From Paenibacillus radicis (ex Gao et al. 2016) (lineage in GTDB: Bacteria; Bacillota; Bacilli; Paenibacillales; Paenibacillaceae): a DNA stretch of 64,000 bases. Position 1 is the stretch's first letter; each line of letters starts with the position of its first letter. Of the stretch, positions 17,284 through 24,262 are shown piece by piece. The notes below the pieces were generated by a model, which did not search any database, was not told where the DNA came from, and was given only the letters and a program-made list of their open reading frames with translations. Position numbers and translations under genes: made by a program. The stretch spans positions 44,652-108,651 of the forward strand of contig NZ_BMHY01000013.1 in the NCBI RefSeq assembly GCF_014641555.1. The letters are read 5' to 3'.

Positions 17284-18462
17284 ATGATAGGGGAACAACT
17301 ACCCGGCCAATTACTAGCAGCGATACAACAAGTGCTGTCCAATCCGACTGATTTTACAGCTTTGCACGAACCGTTATTTGAAGGAAACGAGTGGTCTTAT
17401 GTGAAAGATTGCTTAGAAACCGGATGGGTATCATCCGTAGGGCAATATGTGGATCAATTTGAACGCAATTTAGCCGAATATACAGGCTCGCCTCATGCCA
17501 TCGCTGTGATGAATGGCACTGCTGCACTCCATATCTGCTTATTGCTTGCGGGCGTGAAGCCGAATGATGAAGTGTTAATGCCTTCGCTGACTTTTATCGC
17601 GACGGCGAATGCAGTCGCATACTGCGGAGCTATTCCCCATCTGATTGACGTCTCTAATGATACGCTGGGGGTAGACCCGGATAAACTTGAACAATATTTG
17701 AACGATATTGTTCAGTTCGGCACAGACGGCTATGCTTACAACAGGCAGACTGGGCGAAGATTAATGGCAGTCATACCTATGCATACTTTCGGGCATCCTG
17801 TTGAATTGGACAAGCTTATGAGAGTGTGCGAGAAGTATCATTTAGAAATGATTGAGGATGCTGCTGAATCTCTTGGATCCTTCTATAGAGGCCGCCATAC
17901 AGGTACGTTCGGCAAGTTAGGAGCGATAAGCTTTAATGGCAATAAAGTGATTACTACCGGAGGAGGGGGAGCCATACTGGCAGCTGATGAAGCGACAGCT
18001 AGAATGGCGAAGCATTTAACGACTACGGCAAAACTTCCTCACCGTTGGTCGTATCAGCATGATCAAACAGCCTATAATTATCGGATGCCTAACTTGAATG
18101 CTGCACTAGGTTGCGCTCAATTAGAGCAGCTGCCGAGCTTTTTGAACAGGAAAAGACGACTCTCCATGCGTTATAAAGAAGCTTTTTCACATATAAATGG
18201 CATACAATGGTTTGAAGAACAAGAACATGTAACGAGTAACTACTGGCTCAATGCATTACTGCTTGATGAACCGGATGAGGGTTTGTTAAATCGGATGCTT
18301 GAGATTACTAACGATGCAGGTATTATGACACGTCCGATCTGGACACCTATGCATCGATTGTCAATGTTCAGCCAGAGCCCGCGGATGGAACTGACAGTTA
18401 CGGAGCAATTGGAATTCCGCATCATTAACATACCAAGCGGTTCACGATTGTTTGATGAATAA
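17284..18462 (+). CDS. legC: LegC-like PLP aminotransferase (DegT/DnrJ/EryC1 family)
   Basis: Adds an amino group at C4 of the 4-keto sugar made by LegB. Typical landmarks: GTAALHICLLLAGV (cofactor site), MHTFGHPVELDKL, EDAAESLGSFYRGRHTGTFG, and the lysine that binds PLP in SFNGNKVITTGGGG. 392 residues from the ATG at 17284, which has TGGAGG at 17268–17273. The open frame extends 40 codons upstream into legB, but that part is not homologous to the family. The next step would be N-acetylation by LegH, whose gene here is a remnant. Confidence 0.9.
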   Translation: MIGEQLPGQLLAAIQQVLSNPTDFTALHEPLFEGNEWSYVKDCLETGWVSSVGQYVDQFERNLAEYTGSPHAIAVMNGTAALHICLLLAGVKPNDEVLMPSLTFIATANAVAYCGAIPHLIDVSNDTLGVDPDKLEQYLNDIVQFGTDGYAYNRQTGRRLMAVIPMHTFGHPVELDKLMRVCEKYHLEMIEDAAESLGSFYRGRHTGTFGKLGAISFNGNKVITTGGGGAILAADEATARMAKHLTTTAKLPHRWSYQHDQTAYNYRMPNLNAALGCAQLEQLPSFLNRKRRLSMRYKEAFSHINGIQWFEEQEHVTSNYWLNALLLDEPDEGLLNRMLEITNDAGIMTRPIWTPMHRLSMFSQSPRMELTVTEQLEFRIINIPSGSRLFDE

Positions 18463-18483
18463 CGAAGGGACGGTAAGCGCACA

Positions 18484-19647
18484 TTGCGAAAAATATGTAT
18501 TATTTCTGGTTCTCGTGCCGAATACGGCTTACTGTATCCGCTTTTGAAGGCTATTAAGGAAGACCCTGAATTAACCTTGCAATTAGTCGTAACGGGTATG
18601 CATCTGTCACCGGAGTTTGGTTTAACTTATTCTGAAATAGAGGCCGACGGGTTTCAAATTGATGAAAGAGTAGAGATGCTGCTTTCTAGCGATTCGCACG
18701 TTGGAATAACAAAGTCGATGGGCTTAGGCTTAATTGGATTTGCTGATGCCTTATATCGTTTGCAGCCAGATATTGTCGTTGTTTTGGGTGATCGCTATGA
18801 GATTATGGTAGCTGCACAAGCCGCCATGATTGCAAATATTCCAATTGCACATTTGCACGGCGGGGAACGTACGGAAGGTGCAGTGGATGAGGCAATCAGA
18901 CATTCAATTACAAAAATGTCGCATCTCCATTTTGTAGCTACGGAACAATATCGAAATCGGGTAATTCAGTTGGGAGAGCAACCGGATAAAGTGTTTCATG
19001 TCGGTGCAATCGGTTTGGATAACATTAGAGAGCTTCAATATTTAACGAGAGAACAGTTTGAAGAATCGATTGATTTCCGGCTTGGTGAAGTCAATTTTTT
19101 GGTCACCTACCATCCAGCCACTCTACAAGGACAAAGCTCAGAGCAATTAATGCAGCAGTTGCTGTTGGCACTGCACACCTTTCCCGAAGCTAAGATATTG
19201 TTCACGATGCCTAATTCCGATGCGGATGGACGAATCATGTCCGCCATGATTCATGAGTATGTAAAGAGTCGGCCAGGTAATGCTGCAGCCTTCCAGTCAC
19301 TTGGCAAACTACGGTATTTAAGCGCGATGCAGTTTGTAGATGTTGTGATCGGCAACTCTTCTAGCGGTATATTTGAAGTGCCTATGTTCAAAAAGCCAAC
19401 CGTAGATATTGGCAACAGGCAAAAGGGACGTATTAAGGGAAGCAGTATTATCTCTTCTTCAGAAAACGAAAGTGATATTGTAAAAGCTATAGAAATGGCG
19501 CTTAATCAGGATTTTCTGGCATCGAACGTTTATCCATCCCAGAATTTATATGGAGACGGGAATACCGCGATCCAAATAAAACAAATATTGAAGAATACGA
19601 GCCTGGACGGCATTTTGTTGAAATCTTTTTACGATATACAGCTGTAA
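18484..19647 (+). CDS. legG: LegG/NeuC-type hydrolysing UDP-sugar 2-epimerase
   Basis: Removes the nucleotide and epimerises C2 to give the free 6-deoxy-mannosamine precursor. N-terminal ISGSRAEYGLLYPLL, the VVLGDRYE and AHLHGGERTEGAVDEAIRH motifs, and C-terminal GNSSSGIFEVP with NIGNRQKGR-like sequence are the hallmark of the NeuC branch of the WecB/NeuC fold. 387 residues. It starts at TTG with a weak ribosome site (AAGGGACGG, 18464–18472), 21 bp after legC. Its stop overlaps one possible legI start. Confidence 0.9.
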   Translation: MRKICIISGSRAEYGLLYPLLKAIKEDPELTLQLVVTGMHLSPEFGLTYSEIEADGFQIDERVEMLLSSDSHVGITKSMGLGLIGFADALYRLQPDIVVVLGDRYEIMVAAQAAMIANIPIAHLHGGERTEGAVDEAIRHSITKMSHLHFVATEQYRNRVIQLGEQPDKVFHVGAIGLDNIRELQYLTREQFEESIDFRLGEVNFLVTYHPATLQGQSSEQLMQQLLLALHTFPEAKILFTMPNSDADGRIMSAMIHEYVKSRPGNAAAFQSLGKLRYLSAMQFVDVVIGNSSSGIFEVPMFKKPTVDIGNRQKGRIKGSSIISSSENESDIVKAIEMALNQDFLASNVYPSQNLYGDGNTAIQIKQILKNTSLDGILLKSFYDIQL

Positions 19648-19658
19648 TGGGGGATATG

Positions 19659-20729
19659 ATGAGAACCTATATTATTGCCGAAGCAGGAGTTAATCATAAC
19701 GGTTCATTGGAACTGGCAAAGAAGATGGTTCGAGAGGCCGCAGCGGCAGGGGCTGATGCGATAAAATTTCAAACCTTTCAAGCTGAGAAGTTGGTCAGTA
19801 AACATGCAGCTAAAGCGGACTATCAAAAGGAAACGACGGGTCGGAACGAATCGCAGCTTGATATGATCCGTAAATTAGAATTGTCTGAGGAAGATCATTC
19901 CCAGATTATTTTGGAATGCGAACGAGCAGGTATCACATTTCTGTCTACACCCTTCGATACGAGCAGTTTACGTTTGTTAACGTATACGTACAACATGCAA
20001 ACTTTGAAGATCTCATCAGGAGATATTACGAATCTTCCTCTACTCTACGAAGCTGGAAAAAGCGGTGCGGATATCATTCTATCGACTGGTATTTGTACAC
20101 TCGGAGATATTGAAGAAGCGCTAGGGGCATTGGCCTATGCTTACACGGTTGCAGATGATATTCCTTCAGCTAACAGCTTTCGGCACGCATACTTTTCTGA
20201 TGAAGGACAAGCAGTTCTGAAGCGTAAAGTAACCCTTTTACACTGTACAACTGATTATCCAACCGCTTATACTGACGTCCATCTCAACAAGATGCTTACA
20301 TTAAAACAAGCCTTCGGATTGAAAACCGGTTATTCCGATCACACCCTTGGAACAGAGATCCCGGTTGCAGCAGTTACACTAGGGGCTGCTGTGATTGAGA
20401 AGCATTTTACATTGGATCAATCAATGGAAGGGCCAGATCATAAAGCTTCCATGGAACCAGAGGAATTAACTGCGATGATTAGACAAATCCGCAATGTAGA
20501 ACAGGCATTAGGAATAGCAGTGAAAATTCCGGTATCCTCGGAGCTAGGTAATGCTAAAGCTGCCCGAAAAAGCGTAGTGGCCGCTGTGGAAATAAAAAAA
20601 GGCGAGTTATTGACAGAAGCTAACCTTACAATTAAACGTCCGGGCAATGGCTTGGCTCCGTCAGCGTTCTGGGAATTGTTAGGCAAAATATCTGATCGAG
20701 ACTACTTACCGGATGATCTTATTGTATGA
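19659..20729 (+). CDS. legI: LegI/NeuB-type nonulosonic acid synthase
   Basis: Condenses the 2,4-diamino sugar with phosphoenolpyruvate to make legionaminic acid (or a relative). NeuB barrel motifs: AEAGVNHNGSLELAKKM, DAIKFQTFQAEKLVS, LKISSGDITN, GYSDHTLGTE, EKHFTLDQSMEGPDHKAS. A C-terminal SAF/antifreeze-like domain ends …RPGNGLAPSAFWELLGK. Three ATG codons are in frame (19647, 19656, 19659); the last is best spaced after GGGGG (19649–19653). The stop overlaps the start of the legH remnant in ATGA, the mark of a formerly coupled gene. Confidence 0.9.
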   Translation: MRTYIIAEAGVNHNGSLELAKKMVREAAAAGADAIKFQTFQAEKLVSKHAAKADYQKETTGRNESQLDMIRKLELSEEDHSQIILECERAGITFLSTPFDTSSLRLLTYTYNMQTLKISSGDITNLPLLYEAGKSGADIILSTGICTLGDIEEALGALAYAYTVADDIPSANSFRHAYFSDEGQAVLKRKVTLLHCTTDYPTAYTDVHLNKMLTLKQAFGLKTGYSDHTLGTEIPVAAVTLGAAVIEKHFTLDQSMEGPDHKASMEPEELTAMIRQIRNVEQALGIAVKIPVSSELGNAKAARKSVVAAVEIKKGELLTEANLTIKRPGNGLAPSAFWELLGKISDRDYLPDDLIV

Positions 20730-20865
20730 AGCCGGTGTATATTGTCATCGGAGGGGGCTGGCATGCCAAAGTATGCAAAAATTATTGCTGCGTCAGGGCA
20801 AAGAGATCAAAGGTTATGAATTAACAGCCTACGGTGTTCCCGCTAAAGCTTATTCAAAATTATAA
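20726..20865 (+). pseudogene. Remnant of LegH/NeuD/PglD-type sugar O/N-acyltransferase
   Basis: The ATG overlaps the legI stop (ATGA). Frame 1 reads MKPVYIVIGGGWHAKV, the N-terminal signature of NeuD/PglD acyltransferases (IIGxGGHAKV) with Trp replacing a loop Gly. After a one-base loss near 20774 the next frame continues QKLLLRQGKEIKGYELTA and then jumps straight to GVPAKAYSKL and a stop at 20863–20865. That is the C-terminal signature of the left-handed beta-helix acyltransferases. Roughly 150 codons of the middle are missing (normal length about 210). It is therefore a frameshifted, internally deleted ghost at the exact place where legH would complete the pathway. Confidence 0.75.
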
Positions 20866-20899
20866 TACAGTTGAAATGCCGCATAATATGCGGTATTTC

Positions 20900-20927
20900 T
20901 TATTTAATTGCATACTCCAGCCGATAT
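20900..20927 (+). promoter_or_regulatory. Sigma-D-like promoter before ptmE
   Basis: Perfect -10 GCCGATAT at 20920–20927 and TTAT at 20900–20903 with 16-bp spacing, as before maf copy 2. It lies about 40 bp upstream of ptmE, just after the legH remnant. Confidence 0.5.
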
Positions 20928-20965
20928 AGATAGTAAAGGATCTTGGTTTTAAGGAGTGTCTATAT

Positions 20966-22021
20966 ATGAAAAACATCGAAAAACTGCTTATCTCCCCGGT
21001 TACATCTATACTAGAGGCTCTAAAAATTATTGATAAAGGATCTGTACAGATCGCATTAGTTGTTGATAATGAACAGAGACTAATAGGAACGTTAACGGAT
21101 GGGGATATTCGCAGAGGGATATTACGCGGCATAGACTTGAACCGAGAGGTTAGCTTGATTATGAAATCTGACCCAACCGTTTCCTATGTGGACGATAGTC
21201 GAGATATTATATTTTCTAAGATGAAACATTGTCATTTAAAACATATTCCGGTAATTGATCAACATGGCAGAGTAGTTCGATTGGATTTGCTTGATGAAAT
21301 TATTACATCCGAACGTTGTGATAATTGGGTAGTGTTAATGGCTGGAGGTTTGGGTACTAGACTTGGAGAATTAACCAGAGATTGTCCAAAGCCATTATTG
21401 AAAGTGGGAAGTAAACCCATACTGGAAGTCATTTTAGAAAACTTTATTTCGAATGGGTTTTATCGATTTATTATTTCGGTTAATTATAAGGCTGAGATGA
21501 TCATTGATTATTTTGGAGACGGCTCAAAATGGGGTGTTGAAATTGTTTATGTTCAGGAGACTAAACGCCTTGGCACTGCAGGAGCTTTAAGTCTGCTGCC
21601 CTTCGTTCCGGATAAACCTATCATTGTAATGAATGGAGATTTACTGACAAAAATTAATTTTCAACAGCTTATCGATTTCCATGCTGAAACGAAGGCTAGC
21701 GCTACGATGTGTGTCAGGGAATATGAATTTCAGGTGCCTTATGGTGTAGTGAAAGTTGATAATTTTCGTTTGGAGAGTATCGAAGAGAAGCCTTTACAGC
21801 GCTTTTTTATAAGCGGGGGAATTTATGTAATATCTCCGGATGCTTTGCAGCATATCCCCTCTAATACATTTTATGATATGCCAACCCTGTTCGAGAAACT
21901 ACTTCAAAGCAAAGCCGCTACCTCGGCATTCCCTATACGGGAGTATTGGATCGACATTGGCAGAGCAGATGATTTTGAGCGGGCAAATATAGAGTATGAA
22001 GAAGGAATTATGGTCAGATGA
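20966..22021 (+). CDS. ptmE: PtmE-like CBS-domain sugar-phosphate nucleotidyltransferase
   Basis: Two N-terminal CBS repeats (to about residue 115: LIGTLTDGDIRRGIL, HIPVIDQHGRVV) are fused to a nucleotidyltransferase domain with the signature VLMAGGLGTRLGELTRDCPKPLLKVGSKP (in parts near 123–150). In Campylobacter PtmE makes GDP-glucosamine to feed LegB. By analogy this enzyme would guanylylate GlcN-1-phosphate; the nucleotide specificity is inferred. Ribosome site AAGGAGTG at 20951–20958. The stop overlaps legF by four bases (ATGA). Confidence 0.82.
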   Translation: MKNIEKLLISPVTSILEALKIIDKGSVQIALVVDNEQRLIGTLTDGDIRRGILRGIDLNREVSLIMKSDPTVSYVDDSRDIIFSKMKHCHLKHIPVIDQHGRVVRLDLLDEIITSERCDNWVVLMAGGLGTRLGELTRDCPKPLLKVGSKPILEVILENFISNGFYRFIISVNYKAEMIIDYFGDGSKWGVEIVYVQETKRLGTAGALSLLPFVPDKPIIVMNGDLLTKINFQQLIDFHAETKASATMCVREYEFQVPYGVVKVDNFRLESIEEKPLQRFFISGGIYVISPDALQHIPSNTFYDMPTLFEKLLQSKAATSAFPIREYWIDIGRADDFERANIEYEEGIMVR

Positions 22022-22722
22022 TCAATGACAAGAAAGTTTTGGGGATCATTCCTGCAAGAGGCGGATCAAAGGGCGTGCCCGGCAAAAATATTCGGATGCT
22101 TGGAGATAAGCCTTTAATTGCATGGACGATTGAGGAAGCTGCTAAGTCGATTTATTTGGATAGGACGATCGTATCTTCTGATGATGAAGCTATTATCCAA
22201 ACCGCTTTAAAATACGGCGGCGATGTACCATTTAAGAGGCCGGATCATTTGGCTCAAGATGATACCCCTGGGATGGCGCCGATTTTGCATGCAATAGAAC
22301 ACTTGCCGGAATACGAGTATATTGTTCTATTACAGCCTACATCTCCTTTAAGAACCTATGAAGATATAGATAGATGTATCGAATGCTTTGTGAATGACGG
22401 GGCTGCCTCAGCTGTTACCGTAACCGAACAAGAAAAAAGTCCATATTGGATGTTTCAACTGAATGAAGGGAAAATTCTTGAGCCCGTCATGGGTGAGACA
22501 AAGCCGCTAACGAGGCAAGAATTGCCTAAAATTTACGTACTTAACGGAGCCGTGTATGTATCATCTGCAGCTCATTTAAAGAAGTTTGAATCTTTTGTAG
22601 CGGGAGAAACGTCAGGCTGTATTATGCCTAAAGAGCGATCGATAGATATTGATACAGTAATGGATTTTAAAATATGCGAAGTTCTATTACATGAAAATTC
22701 ATTACCCCAATCGTTTTCTTAA
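22018..22722 (+). CDS. legF: LegF/NeuA-type CMP-nonulosonic acid cytidylyltransferase
   Basis: Activates legionaminic acid with CTP for transfer by the Maf enzymes. N-terminal IIPARGGSKGVPGKNIRMLGDKPLIAW is the NeuA signature (residues 10–35), with LLQPTSPLRTYEDID and the late NGAVYVS and DIDTVMDF motifs. 234 residues. It is coupled to ptmE by ATGA and is the last gene of the sugar island. No terminator was recognised directly after it. Confidence 0.9.
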   Translation: MINDKKVLGIIPARGGSKGVPGKNIRMLGDKPLIAWTIEEAAKSIYLDRTIVSSDDEAIIQTALKYGGDVPFKRPDHLAQDDTPGMAPILHAIEHLPEYEYIVLLQPTSPLRTYEDIDRCIECFVNDGAASAVTVTEQEKSPYWMFQLNEGKILEPVMGETKPLTRQELPKIYVLNGAVYVSSAAHLKKFESFVAGETSGCIMPKERSIDIDTVMDFKICEVLLHENSLPQSFS

Positions 22723-22904
22723 TAGAAGCTGTGTTGGTAAAGCGTTGGAATGTTGTTATCTGAAGCCATATTGCAGAAATACGACCTTCCTTGGGCGGCT
22801 GCATATAAGCGTTGAATTTAAACCGCAGATTTATGTTTAGGTACACCTGCAAAATAAATAATAATGCCAGACAGAACCTGAATGAATTCGCTTACAAGGA
22901 AATA

Positions 22905-22934
22905 TTGACAATATAGTGACGGAGATGTTATATT
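22905..22934 (+). promoter_or_regulatory. Sigma-A promoter of cspA
   Basis: TTGACA at 22905–22910 and TATATT at 22929–22934 (18-bp spacer; TTATAT at 17 bp also fits). It leaves a ~60-nt leader. Upstream, 22723–22904 holds no gene I can support. Confidence 0.75.
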
Positions 22935-22997
22935 CGATTTGTGGGCCATACCTATAAGACGCCTCACAGTATTTGAAGATGAAGGGACTGTTTATGT

Positions 22998-23195
22998 ATG
23001 CAAGGTAAAGTTAAATGGTTTAACGCAGAGAAGGGTTATGGATTTATCGAGACTGAGCAAGGCGGCGACGTATTTGTTCACTTCTCCGCAATTCAATCCG
23101 AAGGCTTCAAAACACTCGAAGAAGGCCAATCGGTCGAATTCGACATCGTAGAAGGCGCTCGCGGTCCACAAGCAGCTAACGTAGTTAAACTGTAA
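22998..23195 (+). CDS. csp: Cold-shock protein (CspA/CspB family)
   Basis: Single-domain OB-fold RNA chaperone of 65 residues. RNP1 (KGYGFIE) and RNP2 (VFVHFSAI) motifs are intact. It likely melts mRNA structure at low temperature or in fast growth. ATG at 22998 follows AAGGGA (22982–22987). Stands alone, with its own promoter and a strong terminator. Confidence 0.97.
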   Translation: MQGKVKWFNAEKGYGFIETEQGGDVFVHFSAIQSEGFKTLEEGQSVEFDIVEGARGPQAANVVKL

Positions 23196-23250
23196 TCATC
23201 CGGCTAATTAGCCAACGATAGATGGTTCGTTTATAACTGTCTAACTTCGA

Positions 23251-23275
23251 AGCCCCGGGCAACCGGGGCTTTTTC
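23251..23275 (+). terminator. Terminator of the cold-shock gene
   Basis: Perfect stem AGCCCCGG / CCGGGGCT with GCAA tetraloop and TTTTCTTG tail. The remainder of the gap up to hpf (23276–23460) shows no gene. Confidence 0.93.
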
Positions 23276-23460
23276 TTGTGAGCAGGGAAGGGGCGACGAT
23301 ATTGCTTATCGCATACCGATCGCAACCTCAACTGTGCAATGCAAGCAATGCATGAAGGGGTCCGATTTTTCAATGGTTCTGCCACCATACACCCTTTCCT
23401 ATTAAATTCGTTATATTTCGATAAAATTTTCAGAAAATTCACAATAAACTAAAATCTGTT

Positions 23461-23489
23461 TTGTCATGGGCCTTCACCTATGTTATAAT
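23461..23489 (+). promoter_or_regulatory. Sigma-A promoter of hpf
   Basis: TTGTCA (23461–23466), 17-bp spacer, TATAAT (23484–23489), 27 bp before the hpf ATG. Confidence 0.85.
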
Positions 23490-23515
23490 AAGAACATGTA
23501 AAGGAGGAATGCCCC

Positions 23516-24064
23516 ATGAAATACATCATTCGAGGTCAACGCTTTCAAGTGACAGACGCACTAAGAGATTATGCCGAGAAGAAGCTAAGCCGCTTGGAAA
23601 AGTATTTTGAAGCACCTGCCTCCGAAACAACAGTAACATTGTCCGTAACGAAAGGTCAGCATGCTGTAGAGGTGACGATTCCGCTCGTAGGAGTCCTTCT
23701 CAGAGCCGAGGATAAGAGCCAGGATATGTACGCTTCCATTGACGTAGTAGTGGACAAACTGGAGCGTCAGATCCGTAAGCATAAGACGAAGCTGAACCGC
23801 AAATTCCGCAACAGCAATGGCGTAAGAACCATCTTTAAGGAAGAGGCGAACGGCTCGGCTGTACGTGTATTAGATGAAGAGGACGAATTGGAGCTCGTAA
23901 GAACGAAGCGCTTTACGCTGAAGCCGATGGACGTGGAGGAAGCGATTCTCCAAATGAACATGGTCGGCCATAACTTTTTCGTATTTTCCAACGTGGATAA
24001 TAAGGAAGTGAATGTGGTTTACAAGCGCAGCGACGGGAAATACGGCTTAATTGAGCAAGGCTGA
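23516..24064 (+). CDS. hpf: Long-form ribosome hibernation promoting factor
   Basis: Binds the decoding region of idle 30S subunits and dimerises 70S ribosomes to 100S. N-terminal HPF/RaiA domain (MKYIIRGQRFQVTDALRDYAEKKLSRLEKYF) and C-terminal dimerisation domain (RTKRFTLKPMDVEEAILQMNMVGHNFFVF) give the long type usual in Firmicutes; 182 residues. Ribosome site AAAGGAGG at 23500–23507. Matches B. subtilis yvyD/hpf, which also precedes secA. Confidence 0.96.
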   Translation: MKYIIRGQRFQVTDALRDYAEKKLSRLEKYFEAPASETTVTLSVTKGQHAVEVTIPLVGVLLRAEDKSQDMYASIDVVVDKLERQIRKHKTKLNRKFRNSNGVRTIFKEEANGSAVRVLDEEDELELVRTKRFTLKPMDVEEAILQMNMVGHNFFVFSNVDNKEVNVVYKRSDGKYGLIEQG

Positions 24065-24120
24065 GAGCCAAGCGATTATAAAGGGTTAACAAGGAATACT
24101 TAACGACTTATACAATCAAC

Positions 24121-24156
24121 AGAGCCTTTTTCCTTCATTGGAGAAGGCTCTTTTCA
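24121..24156 (+). terminator. Terminator of hpf
   Basis: AGAGCCTT (24121–24128) pairs with AAGGCTCT (24144–24151), with an inner CC/GG, followed by TTTT. Confidence 0.85.
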
Positions 24157-24197
24157 ATATGTTAGCCATACCTATTGCTGGAAATGAGATCGACTCA

Positions 24198-24226
24198 TTG
24201 CGGCGGTCTCTACAAACTGTTACAAT
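24198..24226 (+). promoter_or_regulatory. Probable sigma-A promoter of secA
   Basis: TTGCGG (24198–24203), 17 bp, TACAAT (24221–24226), 37 bp before the secA start. Confidence 0.6.
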
Positions 24227-24262
24227 TTAAGGCAAACAGGCGTAATACGAAAGGGGAAGACC

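Noticed and set aside
22750..22815. Short frame reading MLLSEAILQKYDLPWAAAYKR after legF
   Set aside because: No ribosome site or recognisable family. It might be a fragment of a lost sugar gene but cannot be supported.
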